61,561 bases of DNA. Source: an uncultured Eubacterium sp. (lineage in GTDB: Bacteria > Bacillota > Clostridia > Oscillospirales > Acutalibacteraceae). Location: NCBI GenBank assembly GCA_944385025.1, contig CALWVQ010000079.1:1-61561 (forward strand). The letters are read 5' to 3'. Shown here one piece after another: positions 1 to 11,239 of this stretch (within the stretch, counting starts at the first letter, position 1; each line of letters opens with the position of its first letter). The position numbers and the translations under genes are program-made. The notes beneath the pieces are model-generated. The model saw nothing but the letters and a program-made list of their open reading frames with translations, ran no database searches and had not been told where the DNA came from.

Positions 1-342
1 AAACTTGATAAAGAAACAGACGAAATTAAGTCCCAGATTGCAAAACAGAAAGACTTTGATAATCTCCTTGTTGAAAAGGAAAATATCATATCAGATACAC
101 AAAAGTATATAGAAAATCTGCTGTCAGGAGGCGAGTGGAACGATATGTTCTATCGCAGACTGATTGATAAAATAGTTGTGTACAAGGACAGAAAAATGGA
201 TATACACCTGAGTATGCTCCCTGAAAAATGGCAAGGTCAGATTATAAAAGGCAAGCGTGAAATAGAGGCTTACGAGGCTGAAAGTGCTGCTTGTGATGCC
301 TCCACACCTATATCTGTCAGCAAACCTTTTAATTCAGCATAG
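1..342 (+). CDS. Large serine recombinase, C-terminal end only (cut by window edge)
   Basis: The frame is open from base 1 and encodes 113 residues ending at a TAG. It starts in a lysine/glutamate-rich, probably coiled-coil stretch, followed by the motif LIDKIVVYKDRKMDIHL, which resembles the end of the C-terminal domain of large serine recombinases (integrases/transposases of conjugative or skin-like elements). The N-terminal catalytic serine domain and zinc ribbon would lie left of the window. The last 13 codons (about 303-342) are the antisense of a cotJC gene on the other strand, so the original recombinase end has been replaced by host sequence at the insertion junction. Family identity is likely; the exact subfamily cannot be judged from this tail. 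Confidence 0.8.
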   Translation, partial: KLDKETDEIKSQIAKQKDFDNLLVEKENIISDTQKYIENLLSGGEWNDMFYRRLIDKIVVYKDRKMDIHLSMLPEKWQGQIIKGKREIEAYEAESAACDASTPISVSKPFNSA

Positions 343-491
343 GGCATTGAATAACGCTGGCTTAAATATCTTAAGCTTGCTCCCAGCTCGCCGTCCGGGC
401 CTCCGTATTGACTGATTATGATGGAGGCAGCCTTTGGGTTTGGATGTTTTATATTAATCGGATACTGTAATTTCTTTACGTAATTAAACAT
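270..491 (-). pseudogene. cotJC: cotJC (spore coat, manganese-catalase family), N-terminal fragment cut by insertion
   Basis: Reading leftwards from the ATG at 491, residues 1-64 match the start of CotJC proteins, including YVKKLQYPINI, QYGGPDGELGASLRYLSQRY and LLTDIG. CotJC is a di-manganese catalase-like protein of the spore coat, about 190 residues long. After residue 64 (near base 300) the family sequence, normally continuing EELAHLE, is replaced by nine unrelated residues and a stop, all lying inside the recombinase gene. The metal-binding helices are therefore missing. The start is supported by an AAGGAG site 8 bases upstream. There is no cotJA or cotJB next to it. The gene may be a true pseudogene, or split by an excisable element; the sequence alone cannot decide. 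Confidence 0.8.
294..306. other. Inferred junction (att site) between recombinase element and cotJC
   Basis: To the right of about base 300 the - strand encodes CotJC residues 1-64; to the left it does not, while the + strand frame becomes typical recombinase sequence. The crossover core should therefore lie in or next to the bases reading ggtgtggagg on the - strand. Only one end of the element is in the window, so the duplicated core cannot be delimited. The location is inferred from where protein similarity ends. Confidence 0.55.
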
Positions 492-517
492 AACTTCAAC
501 TCCTTAAATTCCTTGTA

Positions 518-546
518 TATTCTATGAAAAAAGGATTTTTGTGTTA
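518..546 (-). promoter_or_regulatory. Candidate sporulation (sigma-K-like) promoter of cotJC
   Basis: On the - strand, AACA (542-545) is followed by 15 bases and CATAGAATA (518-526). This fits the sigma-K pattern of an AC-containing -35 and CATANNNTA -10. It sits about 27 bases before the cotJC start. The same AACA-N15-CATA arrangement is found before the cysteine-rich gene at 37672. No sigma-A-like promoter was noticed here. Confidence 0.4.
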
Positions 547-555
547 CATTACGGC

Positions 556-586
556 AAAATAAAAGCCACTGCTTTTAGCAGTGGCT
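556..586 (-). terminator. Intrinsic terminator of the glycosyltransferase gene
   Basis: A perfect 9-base stem (AGCCACTGC at 64-72 of the 500s, GCAGTGGCT at 578-586) with a 5-base loop is followed on the - strand by TTTTATTTT. It lies just after the glycosyltransferase stop codon and separates it from cotJC. Confidence 0.85.
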
Positions 587-594
587 CAATAAGT

Positions 595-1773
595 TTATCT
601 GTTTTTAGAGTTGAAATCTTCAATTACCTTGTGGTAACGGTGAAATGCCTTGTCTACAGCATCTTCCCAACTGATATAAATTTCGTTTTGAGCGTTGTTA
701 CCCACAAAATTCAGTAATTCTTTATTTTCCATAATTGATGCCAAAGTTTTGGCTATGGAGTGGGAACTTTCCATACAGAGAAAGCCTGTTTTGCCGTCCT
801 CAATTCCTTCGGACGCACAGCTGTCCCTCACCAACAGGCTGGGAGTGGCACAGGCAGCAGCTTCTCTTACAACAAGTCCGTTAGTGTCGAAAACAGAAGG
901 GAAAAGCAGTATATCGGAAATGCCGTAGTATCCCTGAATTTCCTTTCTGTCAAGAATTTTACCTGTCCAAATAACGTAGTCCTTAAGACCGAGCTTGTTC
1001 ACTCTGCGCTTTATGGCGTTTTCGTCAGCGCCGAAGCCCAGCATTATAAGGCGAAATACTTTGCCGTCGCTTTTCAGCTTGGAGCATGCCTCAAGGATAA
1101 GTTCAATATTTTTATACCAAATCATTCTGCCTGTGTACAAAAATATAGGCATATTTTCGGGCACATTGTGTTTCCTTTTAATCATTGCAATATCTTCTTC
1201 AGACACATCGGTTTTAGGCAGGTCACAGCCGTTTGGCATTACAACGTAATCCCCTTGATATCCGATTTTACGAAGAGAATCTACCGTGCCTTCGCTTGTT
1301 ACCCAAACTTCGTCGGCGGCGTTGATGTTGTTTAAAAGAAAATGATATGCAAAATCCCTTGCAGGTTTTGTGGGAACACGCCTGTCAATATCATATTCGT
1401 ATTTGGTGTGATAAGTCAGCACAACAGGAATTGGCTTTTTCTCCACAACTCTTCTGAAATAATAACTTGTAGCAAGCGGTGCATGAGAGTGAAGAATATC
1501 AAAATTCATATCAATAATTTTTTGATGCAGTTCGTCCTTGAAAGGCCAGCCGATTGAATATCCTTCCTTTGAAGGAACCCACCAACTCTTGTATCTGAAT
1601 ATTTCGTAGTTGTATTTGTAGTCCAGTTGGTTAGGATTTTTAGGCGTTATGATAACTGCTTCTCCCAATCTTTTGTTTATTTCTGCGGCATAGTTTTGGG
1701 CAACGTTGCTGATGCCGTCAGTAGTAGGGGGAAAAGCGTCTGTTCCTATACCAACCTTGAGTGTTTTGTCCAT
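595..1773 (-). CDS. GT4-family glycosyltransferase
   Basis: A 391-residue protein with the two-Rossmann (GT-B) layout of family 4 glycosyltransferases. It has an N-terminal GTDAFPPTTDGIS loop, HSHAPLAT in the acceptor domain, MPNGCDL before the linker, YTGRMIWYKNIELILEA starting the nucleotide-sugar domain, and FPSVFDTNGLVVREAA as the EX7E-like sugar-nucleotide site, in which the first acid is Asp. Such enzymes transfer a sugar from a nucleotide donor to a lipid or glycan; the acceptor is unknown, and a diacylglycerol glucosyltransferase-like role is only a possibility. The ATG at 1773 has a GAGGG site 6 bases upstream. An in-frame TTG at 1803 lacks a ribosome site and lies at or before the predicted transcription start, so it was not used. 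It is transcribed alone, divergently from hprK. Confidence 0.85.
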   Translation of the reverse strand: MDKTLKVGIGTDAFPPTTDGISNVAQNYAAEINKRLGEAVIITPKNPNQLDYKYNYEIFRYKSWWVPSKEGYSIGWPFKDELHQKIIDMNFDILHSHAPLATSYYFRRVVEKKPIPVVLTYHTKYEYDIDRRVPTKPARDFAYHFLLNNINAADEVWVTSEGTVDSLRKIGYQGDYVVMPNGCDLPKTDVSEEDIAMIKRKHNVPENMPIFLYTGRMIWYKNIELILEACSKLKSDGKVFRLIMLGFGADENAIKRRVNKLGLKDYVIWTGKILDRKEIQGYYGISDILLFPSVFDTNGLVVREAAACATPSLLVRDSCASEGIEDGKTGFLCMESSHSIAKTLASIMENKELLNFVGNNAQNEIYISWEDAVDKAFHRYHKVIEDFNSKNR

Positions 1774-1806
1774 AATTTCCCTCAAATCAATGAATTTACT
1801 CAAAAC

Positions 1807-1835
1807 ATTTTATCACAAATCTGCATAACTGTAAA
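1807..1835 (-). promoter_or_regulatory. Sigma-A-type promoter of the glycosyltransferase gene
   Basis: On the - strand TTTACA (1830-1835), a 17-base spacer and TAAAAT (1807-1812). Transcription would start near 1800, leaving a 27-base leader before the ATG at 1773. Confidence 0.55.
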
Positions 1836-1883
1836 TATGCACTTTGCCTGTTTATTTTTAATTAATAAAATTTTAGAAAGAAC

Positions 1884-1912
1884 TTGATAATAATATTCTA
1901 ATATTTTATAAT
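1884..1912 (+). promoter_or_regulatory. Sigma-A-type promoter of hprK
   Basis: TTGATA (1884-1889), 17-base spacer, TATAAT (1907-1912), about 38 bases before the hprK start. It is the only clear promoter before the hprK-to-dnaE run. Confidence 0.75.
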
Positions 1913-1949
1913 AATTTTGTAATTCTATTTTCTTGCGGGAGGAAAAATT

Positions 1950-2912
1950 ATGAGCCAAACTTATTCGGTATCCCTTGAAAAAGTCATTAATAATCATAAT
2001 CTTGAGGTTGTGTATCTGCCAAAATCAGCCGATGAGATACTTATCGAAACGGCTGAAATTAACAGACCTGGGATTGTCCTGACAGGGTACACTGATTATT
2101 TTGATCCGCTTAGAATTCAAATTTTGGGTTGGACAGAAATGGGCTTTATGTATAATATGAGCGACGACGAACGTGAAAAAGCTCTTGGCTGCTGGCTCAG
2201 CCTGAAACCTGCGGCGGCAGTTGTTACAAGAGGGCTTGATATACCGGATTATTTTGAAAGCGCTTGTCGCAGGTATGAGGTTCCCCTTTTAAAAACAAAA
2301 GAGGAGACGTCACCGTTTCTTGCAGCGCTTATCGCTTATCTTAACAAGGAACTTGCTCCGCGAATCACAAGACACGGAGTACTTGTTGAGGTTTACGGTG
2401 AGGGAGTTCTGATTACCGGTGAAAGCGGCGCCGGAAAAAGCGAAGCTGCTATTGAACTTATAAAAAGAGGTCATCGTCTTATTGCTGATGACGCGGTGGA
2501 AATAAGAAAAATCAGCGACAAGACTCTTATGGGTAATTCTCCCAGCAATATTCGTCACTTTGTAGAACTGCGCGGTATCGGAATAATTGACGCTCGGCGG
2601 ATTTTCGGTATGGGTGCAGTTAAACCCAGCGAAAAGATTGATATGGTTATTCAGCTTGAGGCTTGGGACAGCACAAAAGCTTATGACAGGTTGGGGCTTG
2701 ATAATGAGTATGCAAGAATTTTAGACGTTAAAGTTCCTGCAATAACAGTTCCGATAACTCCCGGGCGAAATCTTGCGGTAATTGTTGAAACTGCCGCAAT
2801 GAATAACAGACAAAAGAAAATGGGATTTAATGCGGCAAAAGACCTTATGAAGAGCTTGGGAATGGATGAAATTATTCCCCAAGATAAAGAAGTAGAAATT
2901 TGGCAAAATTAA
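1950..2912 (+). CDS. hprK: HPr kinase/phosphorylase
   Basis: A 320-residue HprK, which phosphorylates and dephosphorylates Ser-46 of the phosphocarrier HPr and so links sugar supply to carbon catabolite repression. The N-terminal domain (about 1-130) precedes a catalytic domain with Walker A GESGAGKS at 157-164, the conserved His-142, DD at 180-181 and the family signature ELRGIGIIDARRIFG at 206-220. A GGGAGG site precedes the ATG. The stop lies 14 bases before the glucokinase start, so the two are probably co-transcribed, pairing glucose phosphorylation with its regulator. No ptsH or crh is in the window. Confidence 0.95.
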   Translation: MSQTYSVSLEKVINNHNLEVVYLPKSADEILIETAEINRPGIVLTGYTDYFDPLRIQILGWTEMGFMYNMSDDEREKALGCWLSLKPAAAVVTRGLDIPDYFESACRRYEVPLLKTKEETSPFLAALIAYLNKELAPRITRHGVLVEVYGEGVLITGESGAGKSEAAIELIKRGHRLIADDAVEIRKISDKTLMGNSPSNIRHFVELRGIGIIDARRIFGMGAVKPSEKIDMVIQLEAWDSTKAYDRLGLDNEYARILDVKVPAITVPITPGRNLAVIVETAAMNNRQKKMGFNAAKDLMKSLGMDEIIPQDKEVEIWQN

Positions 2913-2926
2913 TGGAGGATAAAAGA

Positions 2927-3880
2927 ATGTACACAATAGGAATTGACCTTGGAGGAACAAATATCGTATCAGCAGTTGTAAACGACGAATACGAAATTAT
3001 TGCTACCTCTAAAACCAAAACAAACAGTCCGAGAAGCGCTGAAGAGATTTTTGATGATATTGCAAAGGTAACACTGGAAGCAATTGAAAAAGCGGGACTA
3101 ACAATCAATGATATTGAATCGGTAGGATTAGGTACACCGGGAACAGTAAACGGAGAAGGTGTTATTGAGTTCGCCAACAACCTTGTTTTCAACAATGTGC
3201 CTGCAAAACAGATGCTTATAGACAGACTGGGAATCGAAAAGGTGTATATTGAAAACGATGCAAACTGCGCCGCTTTGGGCGAGGCTTATGCAGGTGTGGG
3301 AAACGGAGCAAAGGATTTTGTAGCCGTAACCCTTGGTACAGGTGTAGGTTCCGGTGTTATCGTTGGCGGCAAAATCGTAAACGGTGTAAACTATGCTGGC
3401 GGCGAGTGCGGACATATGGTAATTGTTGTAGACGGAGAACAGTGTACCTGCGGAAGAAAAGGCTGCTGGGAAGCCTATGCCTCTGCAACAGCTCTTATTA
3501 ATCAAACAAAAGCGGCTATGGAGGAGAATCCTGATTCTGTTATGCATAAAATCGCTGCAGAAGAGGGAAAAGTTTCAGGAAGAACGGCTTTCGACGCTAT
3601 GAGAAAAGGTGACATTGCAGGAATAAAAGTTGTTGACCAGTACATAAAATATGTTGCCTGCGGACTCATCAACATAATAAACGCTTTGCAGCCTGAAATT
3701 ATTTGCGTCGGCGGCGGAATCTGTAACGAAGGGGAAACTCTTATGAAGCCTCTTCGCAAGTATATTGAGGCTGAAAGATACTCTATTTACAGTAAGATTC
3801 AGACCAAAGTAGTTAAGGCACAGCTTGGTAACGACGCCGGTGTTATCGGAGCCGCTATCCTTAATAAAGTAAAAGACTAA
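2927..3880 (+). CDS. glcK: ROK-family glucokinase
   Basis: A 317-residue ATP-dependent glucose kinase of the ROK family. It has the phosphate loop DLGGTN (7-12), catalytic Asp in ENDANCAA (Asp-111), a zinc site formed by His-163 and the CTCGRKGC cluster (173-180), and a C-terminal VGGGI turn. The ATG at 2927 is preceded by GGAGG; an upstream in-frame TTG at 2900 overlaps hprK and has no ribosome site. It sits between hprK and murB in one tight operon. ROK kinases can also phosphorylate other hexoses, but sequence and context favour glucose. Confidence 0.9.
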   Translation: MYTIGIDLGGTNIVSAVVNDEYEIIATSKTKTNSPRSAEEIFDDIAKVTLEAIEKAGLTINDIESVGLGTPGTVNGEGVIEFANNLVFNNVPAKQMLIDRLGIEKVYIENDANCAALGEAYAGVGNGAKDFVAVTLGTGVGSGVIVGGKIVNGVNYAGGECGHMVIVVDGEQCTCGRKGCWEAYASATALINQTKAAMEENPDSVMHKIAAEEGKVSGRTAFDAMRKGDIAGIKVVDQYIKYVACGLINIINALQPEIICVGGGICNEGETLMKPLRKYIEAERYSIYSKIQTKVVKAQLGNDAGVIGAAILNKVKD

Positions 3881-3890
3881 CGGTGATTTT

Positions 3891-4790
3891 TTGAAAAAAA
3901 TAATTGAACTTTGTAAAGAAATGAATTGCCATTACCAGCTTAACGAGCCAATGAGCAAGCATACCACGTTTAAAATAGGCGGCGAAGCCTCTTTAGTTGT
4001 TTATCCCGAAAGCAGAGAGCAAATCAGCAGGCTTGTAAAAACTGCACGGGATGAAAATATACGGCTTTTGCCCATGGGCAACGGCTCAAATATGTTGGTA
4101 AGCGACGACGGAATTGATGCCTGTGTAATGATTTTAGATGACCATTACAGTGAAATCAAGTTGATAGACGAAGAAACAATCTACGCCGATTCGGGCGCTC
4201 TGCTTATAAGACTTTGCAGATTTGCGTATGAGCACGGATTAACAGGATTGGAATTTGCCTATGGTATTCCGGGTTCCTGCGGCGGCGGAGCCTTTATGAA
4301 CGCCGGTGCTTACGGCGGCGACATGAAGGATGTGCTTTACAGGTGCGACCATATAGATAAAGACGGCAATGAAGGTTTTTTAGAAAATAGTGACTTAAAA
4401 CTTTCTTACCGCCATTCGGCATATTATGAAAACGACTGTATAATAACGGGGCTTTATTTGAAATTGAAAAAAGGCAGTAAAGACGAAATCAAGGCAAAAA
4501 TGGACGACTTGATGAACCGCAGAAAAACAAAACAGCCTTTGGAGTTTGCGTCGGCAGGCTCAACCTTTAAACGCCCGCAAGGATATTTTGCAGGCGCGCT
4601 CATTGAGCAGTGCGGTCTTAAAGGCAAAAATGTAGGAGATGCGCAGGTGAGCGAAAAACACGCTGGATTTGTCATCAACAGAGGCAATGCAACTTGTAAG
4701 GATGTTCTTGAACTTTGTGATGAATGTGCCAAAACTGTTTTTGAAAAAACAGGTGTTAAGCTGGAAATGGAAATACGTGTTACGAAGTAA
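3891..4790 (+). CDS. murB: UDP-N-acetylenolpyruvoylglucosamine reductase
   Basis: A 299-residue FAD enzyme that reduces enolpyruvyl-UDP-GlcNAc to UDP-N-acetylmuramate with NADPH, the second committed step of peptidoglycan precursor synthesis in the cytoplasm. Visible features are HTTFKIGG near the start, the FAD loop GNGSNMLV (63-70), GIPGSCGGGAFMNAGAYG (about 125-142) and SAGSTFKRP carrying the catalytic serine. The length fits the short MurB type. Translation seems to start at TTG 3891, 10 bases after glcK, with only a weak GGTGA site, so expression may depend on coupling to glcK. Confidence 0.95.
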   Translation: MKKIIELCKEMNCHYQLNEPMSKHTTFKIGGEASLVVYPESREQISRLVKTARDENIRLLPMGNGSNMLVSDDGIDACVMILDDHYSEIKLIDEETIYADSGALLIRLCRFAYEHGLTGLEFAYGIPGSCGGGAFMNAGAYGGDMKDVLYRCDHIDKDGNEGFLENSDLKLSYRHSAYYENDCIITGLYLKLKKGSKDEIKAKMDDLMNRRKTKQPLEFASAGSTFKRPQGYFAGALIEQCGLKGKNVGDAQVSEKHAGFVINRGNATCKDVLELCDECAKTVFEKTGVKLEMEIRVTK

Positions 4791-4804
4791 TGAGGTAATA
4801 AGCT

Positions 4805-5677
4805 ATGGAGAATAAAGAAAAAGAATTAGTAGTTTTAACCGGTGTCAGCGGAGCAGGAAAGTCTACTGCAATGGGCTTTCTTGAAGATGTAGGGTATTAC
4901 TGTATAGATAATATGCCTCCGGAACTTATATCTACATTTATAGGACTTTTGGCAAACGGCAGCGGTTATGACCGAGTTGCACTTGTAACAGATGTGCGTT
5001 CAAACCGTATGTTTGAAAAGCTTCTTGAAAGTATTAAAAGTATAGAGCCTTACGGCTACAATGTAAGGTGCATTTATCTTGATGTTGACGATAAGGAAGC
5101 ACTCAAAAGGTACAAACTTACCCGCAGAAAGCATCCTTTTGCAGATAGATTTAATGGAAATATCAAGCAGGCAATTACGTATGAAAAGGAGCTTTTGGCT
5201 CCGCTGAGAGCACTTGCCGATCATATAATTGATACAACGGATACAGATAATCAAAAACTTAGAGCGAGACTGGCTCAAATTCTTTTGGGTAACGATAGTG
5301 ATGTTATGAATATTCACTGTGTTTCCTTTGGATTTAAGCACGGTATTCCTACAGAGGCGGATTTTGTAGTTGACGTGCGCTGTCTGCCAAATCCGTATTG
5401 GGTTGATGAATTAAAGAATAAAACAGGTCTTGATAAAGAAGTCAGGGACTATGTGTTTTCTTTTGACCAGTCAAATCAACTGCTTGCAAAGCTTATTGAC
5501 CTTTTGGATTTTTTAAATCCCCTTTACATAAAAGAGGGCAAAAGTCAAATAGTTTTTGCAATCGGTTGCACAGGAGGAAATCACAGAAGCGTTGCTTTTG
5601 CCGAAGCGCTTAAGGAACACTTTTCAAAAAAATGGGATAACGTATCAGTTAATCACAGAGATATAGACAGAAAGTAG
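4805..5677 (+). CDS. rapZ: RapZ/YvcJ-family nucleotide-binding RNase adapter
   Basis: A 290-residue protein with Walker A GVSGAGKS at 13-20 and the C-terminal RapZ region (DVRCLPNPYW, GCTGGNHRSV). In Escherichia coli RapZ binds the small RNA GlmZ and guides RNase E; in Bacillus the homologue YvcJ is a nucleotide-hydrolysing protein with effects on competence, and its RNA role is less clear. It lies 14 bases after murB and 10 bases before whiA. In many Firmicutes yvcK separates this gene from whiA; here it is absent. Confidence 0.93.
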   Translation: MENKEKELVVLTGVSGAGKSTAMGFLEDVGYYCIDNMPPELISTFIGLLANGSGYDRVALVTDVRSNRMFEKLLESIKSIEPYGYNVRCIYLDVDDKEALKRYKLTRRKHPFADRFNGNIKQAITYEKELLAPLRALADHIIDTTDTDNQKLRARLAQILLGNDSDVMNIHCVSFGFKHGIPTEADFVVDVRCLPNPYWVDELKNKTGLDKEVRDYVFSFDQSNQLLAKLIDLLDFLNPLYIKEGKSQIVFAIGCTGGNHRSVAFAEALKEHFSKKWDNVSVNHRDIDRK

Positions 5678-5687
5678 TTATGGGTAA

Positions 5688-6572
5688 ATGTCATTTTCAC
5701 AGGAAGTAAAAAACGAACTTTTAGAAATTGAATATGAAAAAAGCTGTTGTGAAAAAGCACTTCTTTACGGGCTTTGTATATTTTCAAAAAGTTTTTCTGT
5801 TTTAGGAATAAGCATACAAACGGAAAATGAACGTATTGCCCGTCTTTTTAGAAAACTGATAAAAAAATATTGTAATGTTAACTGCTTTATCAAGTCGTCC
5901 CCAAAGGGAAGAAGTTTTTCTGTAAATATTGATGAAAAAAGCCAGTGCGACAAGATTTTAGGCGTTTTCGGTCACAATGAAGTGGGAAGCCTGAAAATCA
6001 ATCATTCAAATTTTGACTGTACCGACTGTGTAAATGCATTTTTAGCAGGGGCATTTTTAGCCTGCGGAACTGTAAGCGACCCTAAAAAAGACTATCATTT
6101 GGAATTTACCGTGCCCTTTTCTAATCTTTCAAAAAGTCTTGTGACATTTTTGGAAGAGATGGAACTTACTCCTAAATTATCAAACAGAAAAGGCTACAAT
6201 ATTGTTTATTTTAAAGGAAGTCAGGCGATTGAGGATTGTTTGTATTTAATGGGCGCTTCTTCCGCAATGTTTGAAATGATGAATATTGAAATTGTAAAAG
6301 ATTTCAGAAATAAAGCTAACAGAACGGCAAACTGTGAAGCGGCAAATATTGAAAGAACGGTAAAAGCCAGCTTCGCCCATATTGAAGCTATTGAAAAAAT
6401 CGAAAAGATTAAAGGTCTTGATTATTTAAAAAAAGATCTTAAGGAAATGGCTGTTTTAAGAAAGGAAAATCCCGAACTTTCATTGTCTGAACTATCTAAA
6501 CTAAGCGGGCTGTCCCGTTCGGGAGTTAATCATCGGCTTAACAAAATTCTTGAAATAGCACAAAATTTGTAA
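5688..6572 (+). CDS. whiA: WhiA-family DNA-binding protein
   Basis: A 294-residue WhiA/YvcL protein. It combines an N-terminal LAGLIDADG homing-endonuclease-like fold without nuclease function with a C-terminal helix-turn-helix (LSLSELSKLSGLSRSGVNHR, about 263-282). In Bacillus it affects cell division and chromosome segregation; in Streptomyces it is a sporulation regulator. It has a weak ribosome site (GGGTA), and a short out-of-frame ATG at 5680 overlaps the start, which suggests modest or coupled translation after rapZ. Confidence 0.93.
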   Translation: MSFSQEVKNELLEIEYEKSCCEKALLYGLCIFSKSFSVLGISIQTENERIARLFRKLIKKYCNVNCFIKSSPKGRSFSVNIDEKSQCDKILGVFGHNEVGSLKINHSNFDCTDCVNAFLAGAFLACGTVSDPKKDYHLEFTVPFSNLSKSLVTFLEEMELTPKLSNRKGYNIVYFKGSQAIEDCLYLMGASSAMFEMMNIEIVKDFRNKANRTANCEAANIERTVKASFAHIEAIEKIEKIKGLDYLKKDLKEMAVLRKENPELSLSELSKLSGLSRSGVNHRLNKILEIAQNL

Positions 6573-6588
6573 AGGATGAAAAAGTAAT

Positions 6589-10050
<3,462 letters not shown>

Positions 10051-10084
10051 ATATATGTATAAATTGTAAATAATAAGTCAATAC

Positions 10085-10113
10085 TTGACATTTTGTCCCA
10101 GTAATATTACAAT
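10085..10113 (+). promoter_or_regulatory. Sigma-A-type promoter of pfkA
   Basis: TTGACA (10085-10090), 17-base spacer, TACAAT (10108-10113), with the pfkA ATG at 10157. It suggests pfkA is transcribed separately from dnaE. Confidence 0.8.
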
Positions 10114-10156
10114 ATTTTCTATGCTATTACAATAAGATTGCAGGAGGACACTTAAT

Positions 10157-11122
10157 ATGAAAACTATTGCAGTTTTAACAAGCGGCGGCGATGCTCCGGG
10201 AATGAATGCTGCAGTTCGTGCGGTTGTACGTACGGCGTGTGAAAACGGAATTAAAGTTTATGGTGTAATTCGTGGATATAACGGTTTGATTAACGGCGAT
10301 TTTATCGAGATGGATTTACGTTCTGTTTCCGATATTATTAACCGAGGCGGTACAATTCTTTATTCTGCACGTTCAGTTGAATTTGCTACTGAAGAGGGAA
10401 TGAGAAAGGCTATTCGCACTTGTCAGGAATATGGTATTGAGGGCGTTGTTGTTATCGGCGGTGACGGTTCATTCAGAGGTGCAAGGGATTTATCTGAAAG
10501 AGGAATCCCATGCGTTGGTATTCCGGGCACTATTGATAACGATATTGCCTGCTGCGACTATACAATCGGTTATGATACCTGCCTTAATACTATTATGGAG
10601 ATGGTTGACCGTCTTCGTGATACTGCCGAGTCTCACGACAGATGTTCGGTTATTGAGGTTATGGGCAGAAGAGCAGGATACCTTGCGCTTAATTCAGGCA
10701 TTGCCTGCGGCGCAACTTCTATCCTTATTCCTGAAGTGGAATTCGATATTGAAAAGCACGTAATTGAGCGTATGAAGAAAACACAGCGTACCGATAAAAA
10801 GCATTTTATTATTATTGTTGCTGAGGGCTGCGGAGTTGACGTTCACGAGCTTGCTGATGAAATCCAAGCTAAGACAGGCGTTGAGTCAAGAGCAACTGTT
10901 TTGGGTCATACACAGCGCGGCGGTTATCCTACTGTTAAGGATAGAGTTATGGCTACACGTATGGGTAACTATGCTGTTAAGCTTCTTATGAAGGACATAG
11001 GTAATCGTGTTGTTGCAGCTCAAAAAGAAGAGGTTGTTGATTTCGATATTTTTGAAGCTCTTAATATGAAAAAGTCTATTGATATGGAACTTTACAATAT
11101 TGCACACGAGGTTTCAATTTAA
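10157..11122 (+). CDS. pfkA: ATP-dependent 6-phosphofructokinase
   Basis: A 321-residue PfkA converting fructose 6-phosphate and ATP to fructose 1,6-bisphosphate, the committed step of glycolysis. It shows TSGGDAPGMN (8-17), GGDGS (101-105), with Gly at 104 where pyrophosphate-dependent enzymes have Asp, and the catalytic TIDND (125-129). The effector-site arginines and ALNSG are also present. A GGAGG site precedes the ATG. Its own promoter and terminator make it a single-gene unit; pyk, the usual partner in many Firmicutes, does not follow. Confidence 0.97.
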   Translation: MKTIAVLTSGGDAPGMNAAVRAVVRTACENGIKVYGVIRGYNGLINGDFIEMDLRSVSDIINRGGTILYSARSVEFATEEGMRKAIRTCQEYGIEGVVVIGGDGSFRGARDLSERGIPCVGIPGTIDNDIACCDYTIGYDTCLNTIMEMVDRLRDTAESHDRCSVIEVMGRRAGYLALNSGIACGATSILIPEVEFDIEKHVIERMKKTQRTDKKHFIIIVAEGCGVDVHELADEIQAKTGVESRATVLGHTQRGGYPTVKDRVMATRMGNYAVKLLMKDIGNRVVAAQKEEVVDFDIFEALNMKKSIDMELYNIAHEVSI

Positions 11123-11182
11123 CGCCTTTTACTGTTAAATTTAAGAATTTTACATAAAATTGAATATTTACTAATAATTTTT

Positions 11183-11214
11183 AAGGACATCGTTTTCGAT
11201 GTCCTTATTTTTTT
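11183..11214 (+). terminator. Intrinsic terminator after pfkA
   Basis: Perfect 10-base stem AAGGACATCG / CGATGTCCTT with loop TTTT followed by ATTTTTTTT. Confidence 0.92.
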
Positions 11215-11239
11215 GTCAATACTATTATCGGTGATTTAT

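Noticed and set aside
760-1335. 191-residue open frame on the + strand
   Set aside because: It lies wholly antisense to the glycosyltransferase, has no ribosome site and no protein-like pattern.
11161-11190. TGAATA as a sigma-F/G -35 before spoIVB
   Set aside because: No fitting -10 at the expected spacing, and the region overlaps the pfkA terminator.
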